From Brachypterus glaber (Eukaryota > Arthropoda > Insecta > Coleoptera > Kateretidae): a stretch of 64,000 nt of DNA. Below, piece by piece: positions 44,572-55,935 of the stretch; the stretch's first letter is position 1; every line of letters begins with the position of its first letter. The stretch is from the NCBI GenBank assembly GCA_958510825.1, contig OY294049.1, forward strand, positions 28,948,620 to 29,012,619. Direction: 5' to 3'. Made by a program: the position numbers and the translations under genes. The notes beneath the pieces are model-generated. The model was not told the origin of the DNA. It saw only the letters and a list, made by a program, of their open reading frames with translations, and searched no databases.

Positions 44572-45976
44572 TAACCTCAAAAAACCTTATTTTCTAGTAG
44601 GTATACCGACCGGGAGAGTTTTATTTATGTCCACCCCCAAAATTAAGATTAATCTTCATTCGATAAAAACGAAACTTGGGTGATTTATATAATTTTAAAT
44701 ATATATATAAAATTGCGGATTTAGTTTCTTTGTTTCACTTCCCGTTTCTCGGAAGTGTCATGAATATGTTTTTTTTTAATGAAACACGCTGTATTCTTTT
44801 ACAGTTTTGAATTCAGCCGAAAATTCTATATAGAAACTGATTGTTTTTTTACTTTTTTTTGGTCGTTTTTGTTTTAATTATATCAAAACGAGATACGCAA
44901 AATTTACCTTTTTTTATTTACTATTCAAAGTAAATCATAAATTTGGTATAAAAAAAATAGCGAAAAAATACTCAATAAATAAAGTTTACCCCCTGCCCCC
45001 TACATAAAAAAATAGGAGTTTAGGGAAAAAAACTTTTTTTTAGTTTTAATTCGCTTTTTATTTTAATATTAGTTTTATATTTTTTACGCTTAACTGCAAT
45101 TTCGCGGTTCTTTCACAAGTTTTTTTGCAACAGATTTTTAAATCGCCTGAATTTTTTTTGTGCGTTCCTACATTCAAATTAACCAGATTTCAATTTTTTT
45201 TTCTTTATCGGGCCCCAGACTCGGCCCCAGCTACCAAAACCTCATAATTTGTCAGAAAAGTCCTATTTTTTTAATTCTTGTATAACATTGTTATTATAAA
45301 ATATATTGATTCAAAATTTGGGCAACATTTGACCCTGATGAGTGACTATTTTCTTTAAAATAATACCTTTTTTGGAGATCAAAATTCTAGGGGGGACAAC
45401 GATGTACAGAAAAAAAAAGATATATGCGTGAAACTATAGGTATCCAACTTTTTAGTTCTATGGTATTTCCAGAGACTAACGATGCTACGGTTGGCCCAAA
45501 AAAAATGGACACTTTTTAAACCTCCATAACTTTTTTGCCTTTTGAGCGATATTTAATTACTTTGAAATGAATAGGCTCAAAACATGTAAGATTTGGTAGA
45601 TAATTTTATTTATTTATCAGAGTTTTTAGTAAGAAACCTTTTTTCTAAAGGGGTTATTTTAAAGCCATGGGGATTAGAGCAAAATGTACAAAATGTGAAC
45701 TTTTCGTCTACATTACGTTAAGTGGTCTTTCTTCAATAGTTGTGTGTGTTTACCTTTTAATTTAAAATTTGAAATTTATTTTTTATAATTATTTTGTCGA
45801 AAGGCTACGATAGCGTTAAATTAAAAAATTGATTAAGTAGGCAGTTTAACCGCCTTTTAACTTTAACTTTTATATATCTAGATATCTAAAAGTAATTTTG
45901 ACATGTGTCAAAAAATAGTATGTCAAATTGAAAATATCAAAAATTGCTATTTAAAAAAGAAGAAAAACGTAATAAA

Positions 45977-46053
45977 TATGACGAACAGTAAAGTAGCAAG
46001 TGGCAGAAATGCTTAAATGCGATGCCAAAAATTTGACGAAGAAGAAGAAGAAG
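45977..46053 (+). mobile_element. 77-bp LINE 3' tail with 11-bp target duplication
   Basis: The segment ends in GAAGAAGAAGAAGAAG and is flanked by AACGTAATAAA on both sides (45,966-45,976 and 46,054-46,064). Same type of event as at 28,548, probably another extreme 5' truncation of a GAA-tailed LINE. Confidence 0.75.
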
Positions 46054-46790
46054 AACGTAATAAAACTGCATTGTGGTGGATATGTCTTTTAAAGAAGATA
46101 AACAATAAAGATTGAATATATTTAAAAATAAAATTGTGCAGAAAAATAAAAAATAAGTATAGTTTTTGTCAAAATGAAAAAAAGTGCTTTTTTATTAAAA
46201 ATTTTAACTTAAAATAAAGGATGATGGGAATTTTTGTAAATCAATATGAAATTATTACTACAAATAACCAACAAAGATGCTGTGGTTTGGTATGGTTTTA
46301 TATTATTGTTAGAAAATAAGACAGTGTTTAATATAATTTAATTTATTTGCAATAAAAAAATATTTCTTCTTTAAATTCTTTCTTTATTTAGCAACTAAAT
46401 ATATCTATTTCTCATGTTACACTTTTCGAATTTCCGTAAGTACGTCATTTACAATTTTTGTCTTATTTAATAACCATTTTTCTTAAAATACACATCTATA
46501 ATTCAGCTTTAACATTTTTCCCCTTGGTTTTTACAGTAATTAATATTTTTTCAGCTTTTTGGTCATTTTGTATACTTTTGAAATTATGTACAAGATTATT
46601 TCTTGAGAGTTGTCAGATAAATAACACGTCTAATGAATCAGTTTTTTTACGTTTAAAAATCAATTATTGCAATTTGTAACCTTTCGGAAAAATATGAATA
46701 CAAAAAAACTACAATTTTAAATTAAAATTTAAACATACTCATCGATTCAAGAAAGATCACTGAACATAGTGAGGTTGGAAAGTTATCAAA

Positions 46791-48103
46791 TAGGGGAACA
46801 GGGGGCACAGTGAGTCATTGGGCACAATGAATCGTTGACTATAACTCGACCAATATTAGTTTTAGAAACGCCGCTTTCTAATGGCGCGCTAAGAAGACTT
46901 TTCTCTAGATAAAGGATCAGTTGCCGGCAAACCTGCGTGACGTGTGTTGAAGCGAAGAGGTGACTGCATGAAATAAATAATGAAAGCATTTTTTTTGTTA
47001 ATCTGTTAATTAGGTATATTTGTACTACTTTTACGTAAATTCCAGTGTAATTTGGCATTTTTATATTCATTATTAACTCTTAAATAAGTGTGTTTACACA
47101 AATTTATCAGATATTTGGTATTTTTTTTATGTCCACTTTGAACTGGTCTGGTTACTGGGGGGGGGGACAGTGAGTCAAAGACCGATTGGACACAGTGGCT
47201 CATGATCCACTGTGCCTCAACTATGATTAAATAACTTAAGAACGCTTTAAGCTAGAGACTTTGGCATACAGGTATGTTACCTAAAGTTCTCGCTCGGGAT
47301 TGTTCACCAAAAACAATTCCGAGCGAGAACAATATTTGTTTACAAAAATTTGAAAATTTAATTATAAAGGTTTTTAATATTGTTGAAATCGAATCTGATA
47401 ATAAAAAAATTCTAACTCCAACCCCGCAGGGGTGAGGGGGTAAATATTTTAAAATATTTTTCATATTTTCGTGAAAATTTGAATATGGGGGTTTTTGAGG
47501 TTGCTAAAACTAAATCTTGAAATGATTTTTTTCCAAATCCACCCCCTTAGGGGTGGTGATTATTTTTTTTGAAAATTGGTTTATACAATATAGAATCAAT
47601 GTATACATTTAACATTGTTTTTCAGGGTCTTGATTTAGGTTAGATTATTTTGACTTTTGTTTTATTTTTTCTTACTTAAGAGTTTCATTTTCAAGGTTTT
47701 GATTTACCTACGTTAATTAAATTTAAGTTATGTTTTTTGTTACCAAAGAGTTTTATTTAAGTTTATTTAACTATGTAGGTATCTAAAATAAACATTTTTT
47801 TTAATTAATAAATTGACTTAATTTATTTAAATATCACTATTAACTGTACCCCATACTGACTCACTGTACCCCTTGCAGTGATTCACTGTACCCCGTACTG
47901 GGGGCTCAGTGAATCAAATGACATACTGTCAAAAAGTACTTGTACAAAATCATGGCCTATTCATTTTTAATTTAAACCTGCAAATTATGTTAGCTTAAAG
48001 ATCAAAGAAACGTAGTATGAAAAAAAATCTGAGTTATTGTCAAAACTTTTAAAAATATGCGCTCTGAAAAAGTAAGTGACTCACTGTGCCCCCTGTTCCC
48101 CTA
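46791..48103. mobile_element. 1.3-kb element with perfect 27-bp TIRs and CAGTGAGTCA motifs
   Basis: TAGGGGAACAGGGGGCACAG-TGAGTCA (46,791-46,817) is perfectly mirrored at 48,077-48,103. Variants of CAGTGAGTCA recur inside near 46,822, 47,168, 47,195-47,220, 47,860, 47,876 and 47,905, on both strands and usually next to GTACCCC/GGGG. Such subterminal motif clusters are known as transposase-binding sites in several superfamilies; that role here is inference. No transposase is recognisable. A hairpin GTTCTCGCTCGGGATTGTT (about 47,286-47,330) lies inside. Confidence 0.85.
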
Positions 48104-48313
48104 CATTTTGCTCTAATCCCCAAAGCTTTAAAACAACCGCTTCGGAAAAAGCTTAATTACTGAAAAATATAATAATATTTTAAGTAAATAAAATTATCTT
48201 CCAAATCCTTCATGTTTTTAATATATTCATTTCAAATTTGTTATAGATCGGTCAAAAGGCAAAGAAGTTAAGAAGTTATAACGGTTTAAAAGGTGTCCGT
48301 TTTTTTTTTTTTT

Positions 48314-49112
48314 TTTGGGTAAATTTGATCAATTGCAGTCTTATAGTCTTATACAAAACATATCATCTCATTTTGTACAGACATTTAACAAAATTTTGGA
48401 ACTTTTATAATGTTGGGTGAAAAAGTGATTTTTTTCTATTTTTTAATTAGAAAACAGTTTTTTGCCATTTTCTCGTTAACATCACCGAGATATTATTAAA
48501 ATTTAAAAACTATAACTTATATAATTTTTGATAAAAAAAGGTGTCTTAATTTTTTCGAAAATGAGCTAAGCGCCAAAACTAAACCGACAAATATTTTTTT
48601 GGTAACTATGCAATTTTTGTTAAAAATATATAAAAAGCTAACTTTTTAAAACAATTTTGTTATTTTTCTTAATTCACTAGTTTTTAAAATATGGCTATTT
48701 TTGCAGTTCTGCAACTTTGACGTGCTGTAAACAAATGAAGTAAAAAATAAACTTAATGAAACAAAATTGTTAAAAAAAAGCTTTTTATATATATTTAATA
48801 AAAATTGCATAGTTACCAAAAAAATATTTTTCGGCCTAGTTTTGTCGCTTAGCTCCTCTTGGACAAACAAATTTAAGACACATTTTTGGTAAAAGTTAAG
48901 TTTTAAATTGTTTTTTGAATTTTGATAATATCTCTAACCTTTAACGAAAAAAATTGAAAAAACTGCTTTTTATTCAAAAATAGGAATAAAATCACTTTTT
49001 CACACCACATTATGAAAGTTCCAAGATTTTGTTAAATATCTGTACAAAATGCGACGATTTGTTTTTTATAAGACTGCAATCGATTAAATTTACCCAAAAA
49101 AACACGGTCCAA
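48314..49112. mobile_element. 0.8-kb foldback hairpin
   Basis: Arms 48,314-48,690 and 48,745-49,112 are reverse complements almost end to end (GGGTAAATTTGATCAATTGC; TTGTACAGACATTTAACAAA; GGTAACTATGCAATTTTTGT). The loop is only about 55 bp. Divergence is moderate. The open frame at 48,646-48,870 (minus) is arm sequence. Confidence 0.88.
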
Positions 49113-49317
49113 AAAGTCCAAACCTAGCGAAATTATAGTTAAGTAAAAACAAGGTAAATTATGTATATCTCGTTTTTATATGATAAAAATTAAAACACAA
49201 ATAAAAAAGTAAAAAAAAAACAATCAGTTTTTTTATACACAGAATTATCGGCTAAATTCAAAAAAGTAAAAAATTACAGGGTGTTTCATTTAAAAAAAAA
49301 CATATTTATACCCCCCC

Positions 49318-49628
49318 CCCCGCCCATCTTAAAAAGTTGTATATTTCATTGATTAAAAACAATAGTTGTGTATTTTATCACCTTGAAAAGTTGTATATTT
49401 CATTGATCCAAAACAAAAGTTGTATATTTCTCTTGTTCTCAGATAAAAGTCGTATATTTCAGCAATTTAAAATACAAAAGTTGTATGTTGTATTTCAATA
49501 AAAGGTCCTTCTTTGTTAAGCATTAACTTTTTTCTCGAGGAAAAAAGTTGTATTTTTAGGCTAAAAAAGTTTTAATAATTTTGACCTTCTCCCCCCCCCC
49601 ACGAAATCTTCTTTGCTACGGCCCTGAT
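49318..49628. repeat. Repeat with internal GTTGTATATTTCATTGAT units, copy 1
   Basis: About five internal units of AAAGTTGTATATTTCATTGA with AAAACAA-type spacers (about 34 bp), then CTCGAGGAAAAAAGTTGTAT, GACCTTCTCC, CACGAAATCTTCTTTGCTAC and GGCCCTG. Copies are at 55,292-55,510 (reverse) and 61,924-62,155. The GGGCCGTAGC end is shared with the 35.5-kb array. Confidence 0.8.
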
Positions 49629-50445
49629 TATAAAAAAAGTCTGATGGCTGTCCTTTCATCTCGACAAGTTCCCTACCTTATAATTTGATTTAGCTGAATT
49701 TTTTGATTTAAATATCTTAGAGCATCGAATATCAGGTGTGAGACACCATTTTACCTATTTTTACAATAGCCCTATAAAAGTGACCTAAGGCGTCAATAAA
49801 AAAACACCCTGTACAGATTTTTTAAACTAATTACTTAAAAATATTTGATGCTGTTTCTTAATTACCTTGTCTAATTAGTTCCAACTAATCTCTTTAGAAA
49901 ATGAACTTTGTAAAAGTATTAAACGTCTGGGCGAGCTATTAACATACTCTGCGATCTATAGATGTGATTAAAATATAATATATACAGGGTGATTTAGGAA
50001 CAGATTTACAAATTTTAAGGAATAACTAGATCAAAAATCGTCAGTGCCGACGGAATACTGAGCTTAAATAAATTTATTAACCGATGTACACACGTTGATA
50101 CACCGGCACCGCGCACATCACACCGATGTATCAGCATATGATACATCGGCATCGAACGTGTTAAACCGATCACTCGGCAACTGAAGAACTGCGATATAGC
50201 TACAGGCAACTGACGAAAAATTCCGTTGGCGGCACTCGACCAAGGACGACCGCAACAGAAATTTTCGTCAGCGGCAGAGAACGTGTTAAGAGGTTATAGA
50301 TTCTCTAAAGGTAAAATAATAATTATTATTTTTTGTTATATCGGCAGGTCAGAATCACAAAGTTGTAAGTGCAATGCAGTTTGCATTGTACATATAACTT
50401 TGTAACTATTACCTGGCGATATATCAGGAAATGTATTAGGGATAA
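49629..50445. other. Mixed repeats, GC-richer patch
   Basis: TACAGGGTGATTTAGGAACA at 49,983 is a repeat end. The stretch 50,030-50,300 is GC-richer, with GTGTACATCGG-like words and a palindrome CCGATGTATC / GATACATCGG (50,123-50,149), and a repeated CGTCAG-type pair. Frames across it are not recognisable proteins. Confidence 0.45.
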
Positions 50446-50690
50446 GGGAACGTTCAAGTATTACGTAACCAAAATTGTACCAAAATTCATACACTTCATA
50501 CCGGTTCTCGCGTTCTCGCGTTATTATAGATAATAGAGATTTCATATTTTGGCTACCCCCCCTAATAGAGGGTGTGTTAGGGGAGGTAGCCAAAATATAA
50601 AATCTCTACAGCCTTGAATAACGCGAGAACCGAGATATGAAGTGTATGAATTTCGGTACATTTTGCGTTACGTAATACTTGAACGTTCCC
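50446..50690. mobile_element. PIF/Harbinger-like foldback MITE, copy 3
   Basis: 245 bp with ends GGGAACGTTCAAGTATTACG and complement; TAA on both sides (50,443-50,445 and 50,691-50,693). Unlike copies 1 and 2 the whole element is one hairpin: arms of about 110 bases (TTCATACACTTCATACCGGT, TCTCGCGTTCTCGCGTTATT, TATTTTGGCTACCCCCCCTA) pair around 50,567. The ends are the same but the interior is unrelated. Confidence 0.92.
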
Positions 50691-50693
50691 TAA

Positions 50694-51630
50694 CGGCATA
50701 ATGAAGAGGCATTTTTACATGTAATCTGTTATCAGCAAATTGATCTATTAATTAAAAACTTTAAATTTTGGAGAAAGGGAAGTTTACTTTTTGTCAAGAC
50801 TTTTTAATTAAACTTTTTTTTGTTTTTTACACCCGTTATTAATATTTACTTATTTGTTTGCATTTTCGGATTAAGAATGTCATAAAACGACAAAAAAATG
50901 TAAAAAATGTGTGTTAAAATTATCTGTCTGTTTTTTTTCTGAATACCTGATTTAAAACAATCTTTTACCCAAGTTAAGTTTAAAAAAGATCCTACACCCT
51001 TACAAAAAAGACATAGTAAAGGCTCCCTTAGGAGCTGTATCTCTTTATGAGCTATTTTATGACGTCAGTTTTTTTTTTATTTTACACAGTGACTTAAACC
51101 TTCAATTTTGTAAACATATTTCTGGATTACCCTGTATATTCTGCGATCTATAGATGTGATTAAAATATGATTTATATTTCAACCTGTGGAAAGTTAGTAA
51201 TTGAAAATTAATACAACTACAATTAGGTAGGAAATATTTTCATTTCATCGATTATGCTGTATGTCATTACTACTGAAAAGTCTGTAGATATGTAATATTT
51301 TTTCTATGGTAATAATTTATGAAATATCACATTACCCAAGACTTAACGATTCTATTTTGTTTCCTGATAAGCTATGAAGTCATGTAACTGCTTTGCTTTG
51401 CCATGCCTTCCGCAGTAATCCACTGTACCTACACATGAAAAGTAAAACTTTGATAAGAAGTCAAGTGCCATTTTTGGCGATATGCTCTTTTTTAATTTTA
51501 AATACTTATTATTTGTTAAAATTTCGGTTCCGAAAAAAATAAATTAAATTTTTGTCCCTCCTGATAAATCGAGTCAATCACTGACTGCCAATGGCGTTTA
51601 TGACGAGTTTATAAAAACAATTTTATTATA
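50694..51630. other. AT-rich stretch, nothing recognised
   Basis: TTACCCTGTATATTCTGCGA near 51,127 repeats the ATACTCTGCGATCTATAGAT area near 49,945-49,975. No gene. Confidence 0.4.
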
Positions 51631-52276
51631 CAAAGCGGTTCCAAGTCAGCCTTAACTTTTAAATGAGCTGAGATATCGACTTCAAATTTGGAACACTTAA
51701 ATAAGACAACTTATACTATCTTTGTACATATAATTACTTGTTATATTAAGCTTTTATAATGAGGACAAGAAAACATAGAAGGGTTTTTTTAATGGAAAAG
51801 GGGATGTACGATACATCATTCTAAAGCTCATAAAATTCTCTATTTAGCCATATATTTTTTAAGTTTTTTAGACTTTTTTGAGGGGTTAAAATAGAGTTCA
51901 AAATAAAAATTTCTTTTAAAAAATCAAAAAAATTTTGAATTAATATTAAATTCATGATGCAAAAATGTAAATTATACTTCTAAACTAAATGATATCCATA
52001 AAAAGTTAGATTTTTTTTCAAGTTGCATTTTTAGCAAGAATCTAAATCTTAAAAAAAATTTTATTAAAAGATATAAGGTCGAATAAATAATTAAATGCTT
52101 TAAAATGATATAACACACGACCCCCTTTCTATTTAAGAAAATTACCCCCTACGCCCCTCTGCTAACATTTAAAGAGCTAAAAATATCAAATATATGCCAA
52201 AAGTTAGTTTAAGTTGTCCTTATTACGTACTCAAAATTTAAAGGCGATATCTCAATTCGACTTTTGGACCGAACTG
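51631..52276. mobile_element. Tc1-like MITE, complete and uninterrupted
   Basis: 646 bp. It starts CAAAGCGGTTCCAAGTCAGC after TA (51,629-51,630) and ends CTTTTGGACCGAACTG; the right-hand TA is off by two bases (AATA). The arms match those at 8,462 and 14,250-14,603. The segment AAATTATACTTCTAAAC near 51,969 is the empty counterpart of the LINE insertion site. Confidence 0.85.
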
Positions 52277-52335
52277 AATATTTAAAGAGTACAATTATTG
52301 TAATCTTCAAATATATTGATGGCTAAGTACTAATA

Positions 52336-52471
52336 CTGCCCTGTTAAATTAAATGGCAGTAAGGGACATTATCGCATAGCGGCGTTTTCACGTCAACCCT
52401 GATGTAATATTTTGAAAACGCTGCTATTGACCAATGTCACTTACTTACTGCCCTTTACTTTATCAGGGCAG
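52336..52471. mobile_element. 136-bp TIR MITE
   Basis: CTGCCCTGTTAAATTAAATG (52,336) is mirrored by CCCTTTACTTTATCAGGGCA-G (to 52,471). AATA lies on both sides (52,332-52,335 and 52,472-52,475), a possible 4-bp duplication. The centre is GC-richer (GCATAGCGGCGTTTTC with its mirror). Confidence 0.8.
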
Positions 52472-52604
52472 AATAGTTCGAATGAACATTTGTTTCTTAA
52501 TTTCCTTATATTTCCGAAATTTTCTTTAAACCGACTGTTGCTATGAATATTTATTATAAAATATTTAGATATTAGATATAAATTATTTTTAAATTATAAT
52601 TACG

Positions 52605-52934
52605 TATTGCACTTAAATATAAAAATTTATTTTTTGATTTTGAGTTATTTATTTATTTAAACATTAATTATTCTAAACATTAATTCTTCTGTTAAAAAAA
52701 AAAATCTCCCTAGAGAGCAAGTTTAGTCTTATTTTTTCAAGATAAAATAAATAGTAATATTTATTTCATAAGTTGGGCTTTTTTGGAGTTAATGGTGTGT
52801 GGGGGTTTTAAAGGTAGCTTTTTAAACTTTTTCAAGTATGAAAAAGTTCCAAAATGTTTAGGAGATATATATTTCCAAGAAGATCCTGTTTTTATAAGAT
52901 AAGAACAACAAAACTTTTTTTCCAAATTAGGGAA
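52605..52934 (+). repeat. Direct duplication, left copy
   Basis: About 330 bp (ATTGCACTTAAATAT through TTTTTTTCCAAATTAGGGAA) almost identical to 53,203-53,536, with only small indels and a few substitutions. Includes CTCCCTAGAGAGCAAGTTTA and GGAGTTAATGGTGTGTGGGG. Confidence 0.93.
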
Positions 52935-53202
52935 GCTTCATACCAATTTTCAAAAAAATATATTAAAAAATGTCGGATCTACAATTTTTTGAAAAAAATG
53001 TATTTTTTTCCAAAATCACCCTGTATATCGAAAACGGCACTGTAGATTTTAATTTTGATAACGGATTTGGAATCAGCAGACAAAACTAGTCTATAAATTA
53101 TACATTTGGTTAAATGTATATGAAGAAAGTTTTCATTTGTAGGGTAGTGTTACATTTACAGTATTATTAATTTGAGCCATTTCGCCTCAATGTAGTGTTA
53201 CA

Positions 53203-53536
53203 TATTGCACTTAAATAAAAAAATATTTTTTGATTTTGAGTTATTTATTTATTTAAACATTGATTATTCTAAACATTATTTCTTCTGTTAAAAAAAATAC
53301 TTTCTCCCTAGAGAGCAAGTTTAGTCTTATTTTTTCAAGATTAAATAAATAGTAATATTTATTTCATAAGGTGGGCTTTTTTGGAGTTAATGGTGTGTGG
53401 GGGTTTTAAAGGTAGCTTTTTAACCTTTTTCATAAATATGAAAAAAAGTTCCAAAATGTTTAGGAGATATATATTTCCAAGAAGATCCTGTTTTTATAAG
53501 ATAAGAACAACAAAACTTTTTTTCCAAATTAGGGAA
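53203..53536 (+). repeat. Direct duplication, right copy
   Basis: Second copy, offset by about 600 bp. The 270 bp between the copies (including a CACCCTGTATATCG end near 53,022) is not repeated, so the arrangement is A-B-A. High similarity implies a recent event or an assembly duplication. Confidence 0.93.
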
Positions 53537-53886
53537 TGAAATTAGGAATTATGTTTTGAAAGTATTTATTATTATTTCCATATAGGTACCTAACTAGAAA
53601 AATATTTATTTCTATTTATTAACCATTTGTACATTTATAAACTATAACTATTGATAGGTATACCTGGTATACTAACAACAGATAAAGATAACAACATAAT
53701 TATATATATATAAATAGATGTCTTTATCGTATCATTAGTTTACCTATAGAAAAATATTTTAATTAGTTTCAGGACACCGTAAAATTGGGTGTAAAGTAAC
53801 ATAAAAAGAGACTGTAAATATAGAGCACTATTCTATTCTGTATTGGTTATCGGCTATTTTCTTCCGAACAATTGGTTCACTTAAAA
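53537..53886. other. AT-rich stretch, nothing recognised
   Basis: Contains a TATATATATA run near 53,702. No gene, repeat family or RNA recognised. Confidence 0.4.
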
Positions 53887-55110
53887 AACAATCCGTGAAG
53901 ATATGTAATGCTACGCATTCCATTATATATTATTCACAGTAAATTGTATATTGCATTTTCCCAAATACTCAAAAAAAAAATAATTAAAAAAAAACATTAA
54001 AGATCTTTTTTTGAAAAACGAAAAAAAAAATATAATTTTTTTTCAAAAAAAAAAAATTGCAAAAAACGAAAAATAAAAAAAAAAATTAAAAAAGTTCAAA
54101 AAAAATCTTTTTTTCTTTTTGCGAGAAAAGAAAAATAAAAAAAAATAAGACAAAAATTAAAAAAAAATAAAAAAAAACTTAAAAAATTATTTTTCAAAAA
54201 AATAAAAAAAAAATTTTAAGATCTTTTTTTAAAAACGAAAAATTTTTAATAAAAAAAACAAATTCAAAAAAAAGTTTTTAAAATTTTTTATTTTTTTTTA
54301 TTTTCTTTTTGCAAAAAAGCATAAAAAATACTGAAAATATTTTTTTCAGTATTAAAAACTTAGCTACTTCAATTTAATGCATCAAAAGGGGGTCACTTTT
54401 GATGCGGCAATTTTGATGAAGATTGCGGGTTTTGATGCGACAGCAGTGTTTTAAATGTAAATTTAAAAAAAATCAAAGCTTTTAATTTTTTTTATTTTCT
54501 TTTTGCGAATAACGAAAATTTAAAATTGTTTTTTTTTCAAGTTTAACCCCCATAACTTTTTTGTTTTTGGGGGATTACTTTCAAAATTGTTAGAATTGAT
54601 CCTTATAATAAAAGTAATTTTTCCTGAAAAAGTTACGTTAATCGAAAATTTCTTTCAGCTTTTTTCGATTTTTTTTTTAAGTTTAACCCTCCCCATAACT
54701 GTTTTGTTTTTAGAGAGATAACTTAAAATTAGTAAAATTGATCCTTATAATAAAAGTATTTTTTCCCGAAAAAGTTACTTTAGTCGGAATTTTCTTTCAG
54801 CTTTTTTCGATTTTTTTAAAAGTTTAACTTTTTTTGAGGATTACTTTTAAAAACAATAGGGATATTCCCTTCATAGAACTTTTTCCTAAAAATTTCAAGT
54901 CGATCGGATTATTCGTTCATGAGTTATCGTGTCTACACAAATCGTGTCATCGGACAGACGGACAGACGGACATTTTCAAAACTCGTTATTTTTTCATGGA
55001 ACACATTTGTATCCAAGATTTTTTGTCTAGGGCGTTTTTTGGCGATTTTTGAAAATTTGAAACTAGCGTATTATATTATTCTAGCGCAGGCGCTGTGAAT
55101 AATATAATAT
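53887..55110 (+). mobile_element. Dispersed AT-rich element, complete copy
   Basis: Left end AACAATCCGTGAAGATATGT, ATTATATATTATTCACAG. Right end GACAGACGGACAGACGGACA, TTTTTTCATGGAACACAT, TTTTTTGTCTAGGGCG, CTAGCGCAGGCGCTGTGAAT-AATATAAT. The TATTCACAG word at the left is mirrored by CTGTGAATA at the right. The interior is long A- and T-runs plus a doubled GTTTAACCC-CATAACT segment (54,540 and 54,683). About 1.2 kb, non-coding. Confidence 0.75.
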
Positions 55111-55291
55111 AATAACCACCCGGGGAAGATGAATCTCATATTATGATGTTTCTCCCAGGTTCCAAATTAATAAATTAATAAATAAAATTTTAATATATTA
55201 TTTAAATAAATCAAATCCTGGGCATATCAATTTTGTTGCTGCTAAGCCATATTGGCTCCGCCTAAACGGTCTTTCCGCAGTAAAAACCTAC

Positions 55292-55510
55292 CCAGAGCCG
55301 TAGCGAAGAAGATTTTGTGGGGGAAGAAGGTCAAAAATTACAATTTTTTTAGCATAAAAATACAACTTGTTTCCTCGAGAAAAGAGTTAATGACTAAAAA
55401 AAGGTCCTCACCTTTTCGTGAAATATACAACTCTTATATTTTGAATCCCTGCAATATACGACTTTTGTATTTTAAATCTATAAAATATACAACTTTTATT
55501 TGGATTGAAT
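55292..55510 (-). repeat. GTTGTATATTTC repeat, copy 2 (reverse)
   Basis: AGAGCCGTAGCGAAGAAGAT, AGAAGGTCAAAA, TCCTCGAGAAAAGAGTTAAT and AAATATACAACTTTTATTTG are the reverse complement of the 49.3-kb copy, with three or four internal units. Confidence 0.8.
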
Positions 55511-55800
55511 CTTGGGTTAACACTATAGTACTAACCCAAGATAATTATAATTACATGTAAAATTACATGTAAAATCTAGTAAATTTTACAGAGTTCACTG
55601 TAAAAAATAAATATGTAAATTTACATGCATACAAAAAAGTTACGAGATTTTACATGTAATTTTACGATTTTATATAAATATTACATCTAAATTACATGTA
55701 ATATTTGTATAAAATTGGAAAATTACGATTTTATATGAATATAATATCTTAATTATATGTAATATTCATATAAAATTCTAAAATTGCATGTAAAATCTCG
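55508..55800. repeat. Hairpin and TTACATGTAA-rich palindromic patch
   Basis: ATCTTGGGTTA / TAACCCAAGAT forms a hairpin (55,508-55,541). It is followed by at least five TTACATGTAA or ACATGTAAAAT words and two larger mirrored units (TATATAAATATTACATC; TATATGAATATAATATC). It ends near AAAATCTCGTA, itself mirrored by TACGAGATTTTAC at 55,640. Confidence 0.7.
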
Positions 55801-55935
55801 TATCTGCATGGCAACACATTACCTATGATTCTATTTATTTTTTACATTGTAAAATACACTATATACGCGCACCGAATCTGTGAGTGATAAGAACGGATAA
55901 GAACTTGAATAAGAGCTAATTTCAATCATGTCCTA

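Larger units (their letters stand above)
44760..49312. mobile_element. 4.5-kb nested palindrome
   Basis: Outer arms 44,760-44,925 and about 49,140-49,312 pair (ATATGTTTTTTTTTAATGAA; ACTGATTGTTTTTTTAC; AACGAGATACGCAAAATTTA). A second pair, 45,480-45,700 and 48,105-48,320, also matches (GGATTAGAGCAAAATGTA with its mirror; CTTTTTTGCCTTTTGA with its mirror). The right side contains the 48,314-49,112 hairpin and the centre contains the 46,791-48,103 element. No protein of recognised family is encoded. Confidence 0.8.

Noticed and set aside
46458..46679. Hydrophobic 73-codon frame as a membrane protein
   Set aside because: AT-rich DNA readily encodes F/I/L-rich frames; no conserved motif or start context.
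55252..55560. 102-codon protein with basic N-terminus
   Set aside because: It spans copy 2 of the GTTGTATATTTC repeat; the repetitive ILNPCN / FKSIKYT pattern follows the DNA unit.
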